DNA from: Neolecta irregularis DAH-3
Lineage: Eukaryota; Ascomycota; Neolectomycetes; Neolectales; Neolectaceae
Length of the DNA: 64,000 bases
Direction: 5' to 3'
NCBI GenBank assembly: GCA_001929475.1
Contig: LXFE01000167.1
Coordinates: 1-64,000, forward strand
Positions 1 to 10,771 of this stretch are shown here, one piece after another (the stretch's first letter is position 1; the number at the start of each line of letters is the position of its first letter). The notes below the pieces were generated by a model, which did no database searches, had not been told where the DNA came from, and saw only the letters and a program-made list of their open reading frames with translations. Position numbers and translations under genes: made by a program.

Positions 1-702
1 GTGCTGATACCGTCATCTGCCCGTTTGCCTCCCTATTGATCGGCTGGGTGGCGATGCCTGTGACAGCCCAGACTGGGGTGATCGGCTACCCTTGCTGCTG
101 CTTGTGCTGGTTCCGATACTTTGGCGGTGACGGTGGCGAGCTGGTGGGGGTTGCGACGTCGGGGAAAGTCGTGTCCCCACACTGAGTGTCAGGAAATACC
201 GTTTGGGTATATCTTACCAATATGGCAACGGGAAGTATATAAAGGCGGAAGTTAGATATTCCTAGCCAAGTAAGAATACTTAGGCTAGTTATAACACTTG
301 GTCTTATCGTACTTCTAAGCGCATAGCTTACACTGAGAGCCGTGTGCAGAGAAGAAGTTCTCCGAAGTGCACTTCGGTGAATCATAGTCCTAGCACTTGG
401 TCGATACGCGAAATTGAAGAAACATATTCAGAAAGTTGTTTCTTTCCTGGGAAAAGACCAGTGATATACGTTCCATGAGGCATAAAAGAACAAAGTGGCG
501 AGTCGGATATGTTCCTTGATTTTTCCCAGGGAGAGAAGTTTTACTACATAACTTGATGCAATATTCCGAGTTCCCATATCGTATACGATTTAGTTAACGA
601 GAGAGGGACATTGTCCGTCCCCAATGCCCCCATCTTAATAGACACTGTGTATAATAGTATGCGATTTATTGCCTGAGCTGACGGTGAGGCTGCCAGCCTA
701 AG
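1..702. other. Unassigned 5' region of the window
   Basis: No protein family is recognisable here on either strand. A short minus-strand open frame around 86-385 has no motif I know. The first 180 bases look more GC-rich than what follows. The stretch holds a near-perfect palindrome at 358-381. It lies directly upstream of the prolidase 3' remnant but shows none of the metal-ligand motifs expected for the missing part of that gene. Confidence 0.5.
358..381. repeat. 24-bp imperfect palindrome
   Basis: The core CCGAAGTG/CACTTCGG at 362-377 is a perfect 16-bp palindrome. Beyond one mismatched pair it extends by TTC/GAA on the two sides. It could be a dimeric protein-binding site or a cruciform-forming sequence. 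No associated gene start is visible. Confidence 0.5.
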
Positions 703-949
703 ATTTTCACTTCTAATCCGGAGTTTGCTGGTTTCCTTAATATGGCGCTAGTGAAGAAGAACCGACATCTACGCGGCATCCATATCGAAGATTGCCTTCT
801 AGTTACGAGCACTGGATATGAGAATCTTACGTCTGCACTCAAGGAAGTTGAAGAAGTAGAGAAACTTGTGCAGGGGTGAACTTGATAAAGCGCAAGATTG
901 ATCACATCGCGGCAGTCAATCCACGCAAGTCTACTCGAATTATACGTAG
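703..949 (+). pseudogene. 3' remnant of a prolidase (Xaa-Pro dipeptidase) gene
   Basis: The plus-strand frame reads IFTSNPEFAGFLNMALV, then RGIHIEDCLLVTSTGYENLT, then ALKEVEEVEKL. The second block matches the C-terminal (G)GxRIEDxLLVTxxGYENLT signature of fungal prolidases of the M24 peptidase family. An acceptor-like AG precedes it at 701-702. The frame ends at a TGA at 877, or at about 949 if a short intron (GT at 876, AG at 915) is removed. The upstream 700 bases lack the HxxGHxxG and TVEPGIY metal-binding segments, so the catalytic part is absent. It is either a truncated pseudogene or the last exon of a gene interrupted by an insertion or a misassembly. Confidence 0.55.
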
Positions 950-1186
950 CTTCTCAGAACCTCAGGCTTGACAGAATTATTTAATCGATCCATTAAATAT
1001 GTTACCAATTCCTCAACCAAACTCCAGATTATATATATCTCGCTTTTCAGGCTATCAACATCTCAACATACGCAACATAATCAGTCCGTCTTCGCGAATT
1101 GCTTCTTGCTCTTTCTCGCTTTTCTGCGACACTTCAGCCTTGGAAAGTCCCATACATAATTGATAATCTTTTTCGCTTAACCATAA

Positions 1187-4100
1187 CTAGATTGTCAGGT
1201 ACTTCTCGTAATAATTATATACGTCTAGATGGTCTGGATTGACACCTAATGGAAGTGAAGGTTGCTGAAGGTCCTTTATCTTGAATACCCTAGTGTCCAT
1301 TATCCGAAATGCTTCATCGAGAGACATTGATTGCATCAGATTGCTGTTAAACTCACAGCCTGGAAGGACTTCTGACCGAAGACGGAAGATAACTTGGAGA
1401 TTTGAGGGCAATCGCCAAGGAGCCAACAGAACCGATGTCGTGCACGTTTGGCGATGCTCTGCTTTCGTGACATACAATGAATAATTCTGTGGCAATTAGT
1501 AGACTACAGAGCAGCGACATACTCGGGAGAAATCCAAAGCTAGCTGAATATCTCCTCTCCGCTTCCGTGCTTCATCCCCGATGACTGTCATGATATCAAA
1601 GAATGAATCAATGACATGAATTGAATCAGCAGTAATGTCATCCATTCCAAATGGTGAAATTTCAGCAATCTATCGTTCAAGACCTAGTACCTTGAAAATG
1701 ACATACCTGCGTTCCACTGAATCTAAACAGTCTCGTGGCATATTGTCTGCATTCTCGTCGTGCTCTCCAAAAAGCTGCGCAAGCATACTTTCCGTCACCG
1801 AGAGCATCCCAGAAGTCTTCTGGTTCCTTGCCTTCATAACAAGATCGGACAGAATTCATCAAAGATAGTGCAAAGTCATGAGCAGCGATAATTTCTGATT
1901 CTTGACTTCCGCGACCGACCCAAACCCAAACAGCATCGTAGGACTTGAAAACATATGAATATGCGCTGCAGAGCGATGATACGTCAAGTTTCCTTTGGTC
2001 GATGAAAACGATCTGTGATGAAGATCGAATACAGAATAACGAAGCAGTCTGAACCTGGAAATCACGAGAACCATATTTAGTAATCAGGGTGTTTCCAACT
2101 ACGCTCAGAAAAGTCGGTGTCTCTTTGCCTTGATGTACGCGTACCTGATGTTTAGTCTGTTTATCATGCATTGATCAGTGAGTTACCAAGCTGGCACCTT
2201 GTTCCTCAGCAAAGGAATCAATATAACTGAAATCGCCATGTGCTCTATTCAAACCCAGCCACAGGAAAATAGATTGACCCTTTTGGGAATCCCCATGTGA
2301 AACGAGGTAGAGCAGAGTGTCATCTTCATAGACAGTGTTGAAGTTGGAAGATAGCCGTTCTCGCACGCCATCGATTAATCTCCATACCTGAACTTCAAAA
2401 CACCCTTCGGGATATATGAAATACTGGGGTCTCTGATTGTAGAGAAGTGAGATATCGATATTAGAATCATCTACTATCAGAGACGTTTCAGTGGTTGAAA
2501 TACCATCAGATAATTTTCCACCCAAAAAACTCGAAAGACGCTGGTATGAAGTTGATTGTCGAAACCTAAAGAGTTAGTTCATATTCGCCAACATAGTACT
2601 TTGAGAATGTTTTCCCAGATTTTGGTGACGTTCCTTTCGTAGGACTAGGTGATCGGGGTTTCTTCACAAGCTTTCTGGGCTTCAGTTTCTCGGGCGTATG
2701 TAAATATGCCTTATCGACACCGAGCTCAGGTATTTGCTGCGGTATACATTCTAACGAAACTTCAAAATTCCCCTCAGGAGATGTGTTTGACAAAGATACA
2801 CCTTGAAGGCTTAGTTCAGATGTGTAATTTTGCTCATATCGACGTGAATCATCACTAGCTGCTTCCAAGGCTTCGCTGTGATTGTTTTGATTGTCTTCAA
2901 CAGCTAACTCTGCTTCAAAGTGGGCCAACCTGTGCTTTGTGTTTGTATCAGGATTAAGCAAGTGTTCGACAGTCGAAATTTGGAGGTTGGGTACACGCCT
3001 TTTGGGGCCTCGAGGGCGATTCTTGTTTAAATGTTGGAGTCCAGCTGATAATGACTGTCCTGTTGATGGGATAGAGGATGACGAGCTGGTTTTGAAATTT
3101 CGAAGAGATGAATTTGAAGGAGCACTTTTACCCATCGCGATTATGCTGGACAAATTAGGATTGATTCGAGTGGCCAGCTTGTTGGCCCTAAAAGAGTTCT
3201 TCTGTGAGCAGAGTTGGTCTCCTGGATTGTCTTCAGGGTTACTGCGACGGTCTGACTCATTTTTTCCTTCAGTTCCAACTTCGGGGCCTTTAGTATTTGA
3301 GACAGATGATGAGAGAATATTGGGAATGCTGTCATGTGAATCCTTGACATGTTGCAAGTCTTTTCGCCTTCTTGCTTGAACCAAATAACCACCTTTTGGA
3401 TCCGGTGACTGTCCACTAGAGATCTCTGCATCGGCATCTAGATGATCAATGGCTTCATTCTTGCAGTCTTCTGAATTCTCACTGAGAGCTCTGCCTTGGG
3501 CGATTTTATTCGGGGGGAATCCCATGTCGAGATTCAACCGAGGCCTTTCACTAAATTTACATAGAGCTTCTGCGCCGAAAGTAGGGGACACATTTTCTGT
3601 CAGAGAATTTTCTGTTCTGGAAAATGTCGAGACTTCCTTCGGGACATTTGTATCCTCGAAAGATTTACTAATGCCCTTATAGCTTAACCCTTCGTTGCTC
3701 GTTGGCAAAAGTTGATCAGAGATACTGGCTTTCCGGGTCGCAACTTCATTGACTTCTTCAAGATTCGTTTTGGGACGGAGTGAGCTCTTCGCATTCTGCA
3801 GCCTTTCAAGCACGGGGTCGATACGTTTCTTGGGAGCTTTCTCAAAAGCATTGAGACTATTTTTCGCTGCTAACAGTCTTTGCTTGACTTCATCAACTCG
3901 GGGACCATTTATTTCTGCAGCCATTTTCTTTGATCCAAGTTTTGCCCGAGCAGCGAGCAGAGATTCCCTTAACGGATCGATTTTTTCAAAGGGAGGATCG
4001 GCCTTCAGTACCGATTTTCCAGTTTTCAGTTTCCCAGCCAAATCAAGTTCCGAACCTGACGTAGGCACTCGAGGAGATAACTTTTTAAAAGTAACTTTTT

Positions 4101-6190
4101 CAATTTCCGGGGAAGGAGTATTTCGATTGATTGTGGGCGACGTTTTGTTCATTGCTGAACCGCGAGGACTATCCGGCTTCTTTATCACCAATGTTTCACG
4201 TTTTAAGGCCGCATCCATCCAGGTATTTTTGGTCGGACTAAGACGTCTATGACTGACTTCAGGTGAGCGAATGGGTGTTGTTGGGGATTGAGGTCCTGGC
4301 GCTCGATTTGACACAGAAATTGACTCTGGTGGTGATCGCCGGAATCTCGAAAATTCGGGGGAGTCATAACGGCCAGCGAGTTTTCTCCGTCGAGTACTCT
4401 GCGAAGAATCGTGCATGGAGATGTTCGTGTATGTACTGTTTTCTGAAGTCGCCGAAGGTGGAGGTTCTGCAGTTGATGCAGCGCTTCGAGAATCATAAGT
4501 GGATCCGTGGTCGTGAAGTTCTTCTGATTTGGATTGAATTGTATAGTCCTCAACAAGCGTCAAGTCGGGCTGAGAGTTTGTTGGTAGTTCCTGCTTGTTG
4601 TCACCATAAATCTGAGATTCTCTTACATCCCGAGACAAACATGGCACCGATTGTTTACGACTAAATAGAGGAGAGGAAGATTTGAAAGATGCTCGATTGG
4701 GATTTGATTCTGCTCTTGCTCTTTGGATAGAGAAATCGATTGACCGCGAAGCCGATAGCGGCTCGACATCGGATCGATTGAGATACATTGGATTTGGTGA
4801 ATCTCGAGGGGTGTTCGAAAGGACATCCAGTGGGGATGCTGGACTCGCTGGAGCACTAATTCGACTTCTTATAGAAGAATCGGTACGCATTAATGCACTC
4901 GCGACAAATCCACCTGCACCCTTCGTTGGCGATATAGGACGATCTCTAGGGGTAATCCCTTGAATTGAACTACGAGGCGAACCAGTCAGGAATGACGGAG
5001 TATGAAATGTAGAAGAAACTGCTGGAGAAGTCGGAAGTGGACGACGAACAGGAGAGCCCTCTCCAGTTGTAAAGGTTGTACTGTCCCCTTGTGTAAGTGG
5101 ATATGACTTTAAAAATTAGTCCAAGACATTTCTATAAAAGTTTTACCAATTGATCCATCGCGGGACGATCTCTAAAACTCGAAAGGCTTTGACGCAACGA
5201 TAATGGACTATCAGGCAGAGCGGGAGTTCTCTCACGGCCACTCGATGGGTCTGCAACGGAAATTGGTCTTTCACGAGTCAAAGTCCTAGTAGGAGTTCTC
5301 GGAGTTGACGAAACACAGTCAAATGTCCCTGTGTTGGAACGTGGGCGATCATAAGGCGGGGGGCCTGGGAACACTCCGAATGGCTTTAGGACTGGAGTAT
5401 CGCCCAGTTCTAGAGCTTGGGCTATCTCTGGAGGTGGGACATATTCGCTTGCTTTGGATTGCTCTTCTTCGTAGGTTTGTTTGAGGGGCGAAGTCGGCTG
5501 CGAGCCTCGCGATGGAGGGTGCAGGACTGGAGTATTCGAAAGGCTTGACGTGGAACGTTGATTTTTTAAATCTCTTGATGGTGATTGACTGAAAGAATTA
5601 CGATTAGATTTCTAGACCTGTGAAAATCAATCTCTCAATTCAACATACAATGCCGCTTAGTCTCGCCAGGGAATCATGCCTGTGTTCTGCCAAAGATGAA
5701 GGCTCTTGGCTTTCTGCTACGACAGGAAGAGTTAGCCGATGACAAAAGATAATTTTTGAAGAGTACCAGCTGGAGTTGCTTTGGTTGGAGAGATGGATCG
5801 AGTACGCTCTTACAAAAATAAGGAACCTAAAGCAAGGAGAAGGTCTACCGGCTCTTCTCGCCTGTCGAGCTCTTCTTTCAGCAATAATGTCCTTGAAATC
5901 GGTTAATATCAACCCACTTGTCATATTTCATACCTGTTCAAGTTTTCTTTGCCTTTCTTCATCCTCTCGTTCTCGATCAGCCTGCAGACTTTTCACTTTC
6001 TCCATCCAGTCTTGCACTTGAGGGTCTTCAGATAATACAGAAGTTGCTCTTTTCTTTCCGCTGCTGGACAGTGGATTAGAACTACTTCCTAAGTTTCTGT
6101 CAGCCCTGAATCACCAGAATGCATACCCGATAAATCATGAGATATAAGGGATGATGATGATGGCTTGTCACTCTCTTGAAAGCTTTCCAT
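1187..6190 (-). CDS. DUF4045 and gelsolin-repeat actin-binding protein
   Basis: A multi-exon gene of roughly 1,500 codons. The N-terminal part begins at the ATG at 6188-6190 (MESFQESDKPSSSS) and is long, polar and Ser/Pro-rich. It contains the family signature SPTKGAGGFVASALM near 4,890-4,960. The C-terminal 400 residues form gelsolin/villin-like repeats: FEVQVWRLIDG, then VHQGKETPTFL, then FWDALGDGKYA and RLFRFSG. Such proteins are typical of filamentous ascomycetes and presumably bind or remodel actin. Introns are minimal: 2566-2599 is 34 nt with CTAAC, one near 2150 is 42 nt, and one near 1500 is 36 nt with a TACTAAT branch. The exon chain from 5,600 to 6,190 is less certain. The gene is divergent from the lactone oxidase gene. 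Confidence 0.85.
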
Positions 6191-6505
6191 CTAAGAAATC
6201 GCGTAGCAAAGAGAAAAAGATAAAGATAAAATAGGAGGATAGCTTCAATCGTAGGTGAATGGATGGAAATTAATTGTCGATGACTCGGTGCAGGATGCTT
6301 GATGTTGTCAGAATGTTAATATGTACCTGAACAAAATGCACAACATTATATATATTATACAAAATTTCTCTCTTAATTGTTTTGTATATTCAGATTCGAG
6401 TGATTGGGAATACCCTATAGGAGTGCTTCATTTTTATATGAATGGCTCGGACAAGATCGTGGATCATCGTCAACGAACTTGACGCCGCTTTGAATCACCA
6501 ATTCC
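6191..6505. promoter_or_regulatory. Divergent promoter: DUF4045-gelsolin gene / lactone oxidase gene
   Basis: A 315-bp intergenic region between two outward-facing start codons. It is AT-rich, with a run of TATATATTATA around 6347-6360. A CCAAT pentamer lies about ten bases upstream of the plus-strand ATG at 6506. No other motif is recognised. Confidence 0.5.
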
Positions 6506-8065
6506 ATGTCAATACCCAGCAGCAGAGAGAATTTCCGCTTCGAGAACTGGGCGAAAACGTTTGAATGCTATCCAGCTAGTTACTTTTCGCCCGCCTCCGA
6601 GAAAGAGGTTCTTGAGGTGATAATCATGTCTCCCAGAAATTTCACCGAGAATATAGATCCTCGCTGCGGCCAGAAGTAAGGGTAAAAAGATTCGTGTGGT
6701 TGGACGTGGACATTCTCCCAGCGATCTTCATTGTACAGCAGAGTGGATGGTTTCAATTGAGAGGCTCAATAAAGTCCTATCGGTCAATCAAAGTCGTAAG
6801 GAGGTTACAGTGCAAGCTGGAATCTATCTTCATGATCTTCACAAAGAACTAGATGAAAGATTATGGGCTATGCCAAATATAGGAAGTATATCGGAACAGA
6901 GTATTGCTGGTGCTATCGCAACATGCTCTCACGGTTCAAGTATGAGATACGGCGCGATCAGCGAACAGGTTGTTGAATTGGTTCTAATAACGGCCAACGG
7001 AGAGACAATTTCTTGTAGCCAACACCAGAATTCTACTATTTTCAAAGCAGCACTTGTCCATCTTGGAGCATTGGGTGTAATTGTACGAGTAACGTTGCGA
7101 GTCGTTGACAAGTTCAACTTGAGACAGATCAATACAATTGCCACAATAAACGAAATGCTTGAAATTTGGGAAGCAGGAGAACTGTGGACTTCGGCCGAGT
7201 ATGTCCGCTGCTGGTGGTTTCCGTACTCCGAACGCGTCTGCATTTCTCGGTTAAATCAAACTAAACAACAACCTTTCCGAAGCTCAAGATGGCTGAGCCT
7301 CGAAAACATCGCTTTTCAGACTTTTCAGAGTTTATTATATGCTACTAGGTTTATTCCATCTCTTATCCCAGCTCTCGAAAAGATCTCTTTCAGAGCTTCC
7401 TATGGTTGGAAGAGTGGATCTTCAACAACTCCTTTGACGGAGAAAAGTTACCAGGCGATGAACATGAATTGTTTATACTTGCAATACGTCGATGAGGTTC
7501 GCCTCGCCTGATATATCGGTTTTGATAGTCAGTGGTCAATCCCTATCTCCAACGGCCCTGAAGCAATTCGTCGGCTTAATTCATGGATCAAAGGAGATGC
7601 AAAAACAGCAGGATTGCCATTCGATCCGAAGAATGTTTATGTTCATGCCCCAATCGAGATCCGAGTCGGCAAACCGGACGATGCATATCTTAGTACATCA
7701 GGTGGTGTAGAAGTCTGCTGGATAGGTGTCATAATGTACAAGTATGAGAGTTTTTGACGACAATGTTAATTGCTAGACCTTATAATGCATCCATTCCATA
7801 CCGGACCTACTTCAAGGCGTTTGAGGCTTTGATGAGGTCATTAGGTGGCAGGCCTCATTGGGCAAAAGAGCATTGTCTTGGAAAAAAGGATCTTCAGAAA
7901 ATTTATCCCAAGCTGGATACGTGGCTTGAAGTTCGAAATCGCTTGGATCCAGATGAGATGTTTGCGAATGAATACATCCGTCGTCATCTTTTGGAAGAAA
8001 ACGACGAAACCGAAATACGAGAACGCCAAAGAAAGTTCAAAAGGTTGCGGCTTTCCAAGATTTAG
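6506..8065 (+). CDS. ALO1: D-arabinono-1,4-lactone oxidase
   Basis: FAD-dependent aldonolactone oxidase making D-erythroascorbate, the fungal ascorbate analogue, at the mitochondrial membrane. Four exons (6506-6616, 6657-7497, 7534-7741, 7777-8065) join to 1,449 nt, or 482 residues, close to the usual length of about 500-530. The introns are 40, 36 and 35 nt. Diagnostic segments: IRVVGRGHSPSDLHCT (the VGxGHS FAD-binding N-terminus), IGSISEQSIAGAIATCSHGS, the family hallmark YVDEWSIP that forms only after removal of the second intron, and HWAKEH near the C-terminus. The ATG at 6506 opens exon 1 and gives MSIPSSRENFRFENWAKTF, matching the usual 'NWxxTF' start. The gene looks intact. Confidence 0.93.
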
Positions 8066-8542
8066 TTTTGTTTATGTATATATGTAAAAACAAAAAATTG
8101 TGTTGTGTTACTTCACAAAAACTAGTAGTTGCTCAGTGTTGGAGCTCCAAGTTGGCACAACTTTCTCACGACCTTAACATAATCAAACTACCACTTTACT
8201 CATCACCATAGACTGGTTTCGAATGGCAATTGATGGCTACCGTGCTCTTAAACCGATTTGAAAGTGAAACACCCGACACCGAAAAGGTCCACAACTCATC
8301 CAATGATGCTCCGCGGACTACGGGAGGGAGAAAAGTACGCAAGAAACATATGAAATAGGCTGAGATCAGGTCCTAGCTTTTAAGAGAAGCCTGAAAGCCC
8401 AGGCTTCGAATTTTCATCTGAGATTAACCAAAAATTATACTGGACATGTTCCAAAATCTAAAGCATGTAGCCTATAATATTCCCCTACTCTGACCAGATC
8501 CAGATATTACAATCAAGTCGTCATCTCACTGTTAGCTCCCGA
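8066..8542. other. Intergenic region with a short perfect hairpin
   Basis: No coding signal. It presumably holds the 3' end of ALO1 and the promoter, and perhaps the first exon, of the next gene. It contains GAAGCCTG-AAAGCC-CAGGCTTC at 8386-8407, an 8-bp perfect stem with a 6-nt loop. Confidence 0.4.
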
Positions 8543-10237
8543 GTGAGTCAGTTCGAGACAACAGCGGCCTTGGACGCACTAATCACTAAAAGCAAAGGGC
8601 CCAGGGGGTTTCCTGCAAGACAATTCCTCGATGGATTAAACAACCGGGATGAAATCCCTCCAAAGAAACCAGAAACCCCTAAAATAAGATACTCTGGGGT
8701 GATTATTAAGTCCTGTAATCATAAATTAAATTTTAGCTATTGGGAAATAGGACCACCATCAAGAATCGCATTGCACTTTGGGAAGACAAAACATCGAATA
8801 ATTCCCCTGCTTTTCAGGTATGTTGGTGTTTTTGGTCTTTTGGCTTACGATTAGATGTTCTCTCGTTCGAATTCATGTACCTCCGGAGAATCGGTGCATC
8901 GTACACCTACGGAGCACAGTTCAACACAAAGAAGTTCTCAATCGTCCCAGGGTGGATTCAGCGATGGAGGGGAAGTTTCATTCGACACAATCAAATTCTT
9001 GGATGTCCACTCAAGTCCCGTTAAAGCTCGGTTGATGAATTTGCCGTCACGAAATCCGCACAAACATGTCCCAGTTGCAGCCTCATTCTCATCACGAAAG
9101 TCTAACTGCACTGCGATTATTCATACCAACGAACCGTTCAATACATTAGAGACTATTCGTTTTCCAAAGAAACGCCCGAACTTGGAAAAAAGCGAATTCC
9201 GCGCGGACTCGCATGACAAGAGCCTACCGAGAAGCTTTCGTTCAGATTTAACTACTGAGATTCATGAAAACGAGCCGTTAAATACATTGGATACACAGCG
9301 AAAATGCTCTAAGTATTTACTCCGAGCTGATTTTGATCCTCGTTTATCTTCAACCAGCTCGATTTCTTTTTCCACTGCCTCTGATAACGAATATACATAT
9401 GATACCGCTCGACGAAGTGTGTTTCTAAGCACAAACAAGTCGGTCGATACTAAATCACTTCGCCGGACCTCTAGCGCATACGACCTTGACATCCTCAATG
9501 CCATCCCAGAAGAGAGAGATGTTGCACTGCCCCATAGGCGTTTGTCTAAAGGGAGATGTCCAGGAAGGTTGCATAATTATCTTCACAGGCGTGAAAATCC
9601 TTCCTTCATCGCAAATAATGACAGTCGCATTGATTTCTCAGGCTCGCCTCTTATTCTTGGCGACCTCTTGTCTGGGGATCTGTCGGTCATGCACGAATCA
9701 TATCTTACAGATTCGTCCTTCAATCTTTCCTTTATTGACGAGGGCTTCGGAGATGGTCCAGATAACTTCATTAAAAACGATTCAAACGTCCCTTCAGAGT
9801 GGGCTCAAAAACCCACACTAAATGAACCATTCAGTTCTAAACCCTTTTCCCCCTTTCCACCTCCTGCTAGACTTCCTCCCCCGATTACAAATGCACCATC
9901 TCCACGAGAGGACAATATTTCTGCGGCTCCCTCTCTTGTGTCCCGCTTTGTTCTCGCGGTAAAACATATCGAACCAGTTAAGGCTCATGTTGTACCCCCA
10001 TTGGTTACGACGGATTATGCATACACTTCAAAATCAAAGAATATTATCGAAAAAAACTTAGACAGACTTTATTTGAAGCTTTCAAGATTTACTGGAGGGA
10101 AGATATCGGGAAAATTCGAGGAAGAAGTGGTCGATTTCTCGCCGCCCGAGTATGAAGAGCAAAGTTATAAGTTATCCAAAGAAGTAGTTGAAAAGATTTT
10201 GAATTTTCCACAATTGTGTAGGTCTTTGACGATTTGA
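8543..10237 (+). CDS. Uncharacterised Ser-rich, largely disordered fungal protein
   Basis: I do not recognise the family. Three exons are supported. The first carries LDALITKSKGPRGFPARQFL. A 38-nt intron (GTGATT...TTTTAG) leads to a short exon with TIKNRIALWEDKTSNNSPAF. A 37-nt intron beginning GTATGT then opens a 460-codon exon starting at 8855. The long exon is rich in Ser, Asn and Pro and looks disordered up to an ordered tail with IIEKNLDRLYLKLSRF and YKLSKEVVEKIL. No ATG is in frame upstream of 8543 before a stop, so the true start lies in an unseen upstream exon. The 'xIxxRIALWE' block and the C-terminal helices are the likely conserved parts. Confidence 0.6.
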
Positions 10238-10771
10238 AGAATACGACGCTGATTCAGATGAATCTGTGGTTTTCCTGCAAAGCGTATCTTGGGTTCTCAT
10301 GGGTTCAGTTCTTTATTTTCAGATGATTAGGCTGTTTTGTATTCAGTTTGGCGTCGTATTACACGGTATAGAAATGGGTTAGAGTTTAAACGCGCATACT
10401 CATAAACATGGATTACATTCGCTGATACTTCACAAACAAACGACTGAGTGATAATATCAGAATTAGCTTGATAAAATCCGAAACTTGAAAATTAAACGAT
10501 GACATTGGGAAAATGGCTGTTCTTTTTTATTATTTGATCTCAGCTAGCTGTTTAGATAGGGGCTTTTCTGAAGCTCTCCTCTTTTCTCGTTCCCATTCGA
10601 CAGAGTAACCAAACTCCGACTGTTAGCAAAGATCAGAAAAGATGTTTTATGCTTTTAATTCCCATGAATCCCTTGGTCGCAGACGGAAATTCCTCATTAC
10701 AGCTGAGGTCCGCTCTTCATGGGCAAGCGAAATTTGAAAATACATTTCATCAATTATGAAAATTACGCCCT
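10238..10771. other. Convergent intergenic region with spaced inverted repeat
   Basis: A 534-bp gap between the convergent 3' ends of the uncharacterised gene and PEX5. AATACGACGC at 10240-10249 recurs inverted as GCGTCGTATT at 10351-10360, giving a 121-bp span that starts just after the stop codon. Nothing coding is seen. Confidence 0.4.

Noticed and set aside
3749-4252. 167-codon plus-strand open frame
   Set aside because: It lies antisense within the long DUF4045 exon, has Ser/Phe-rich mirror composition and shows no known motif; the minus strand carries the family signature.
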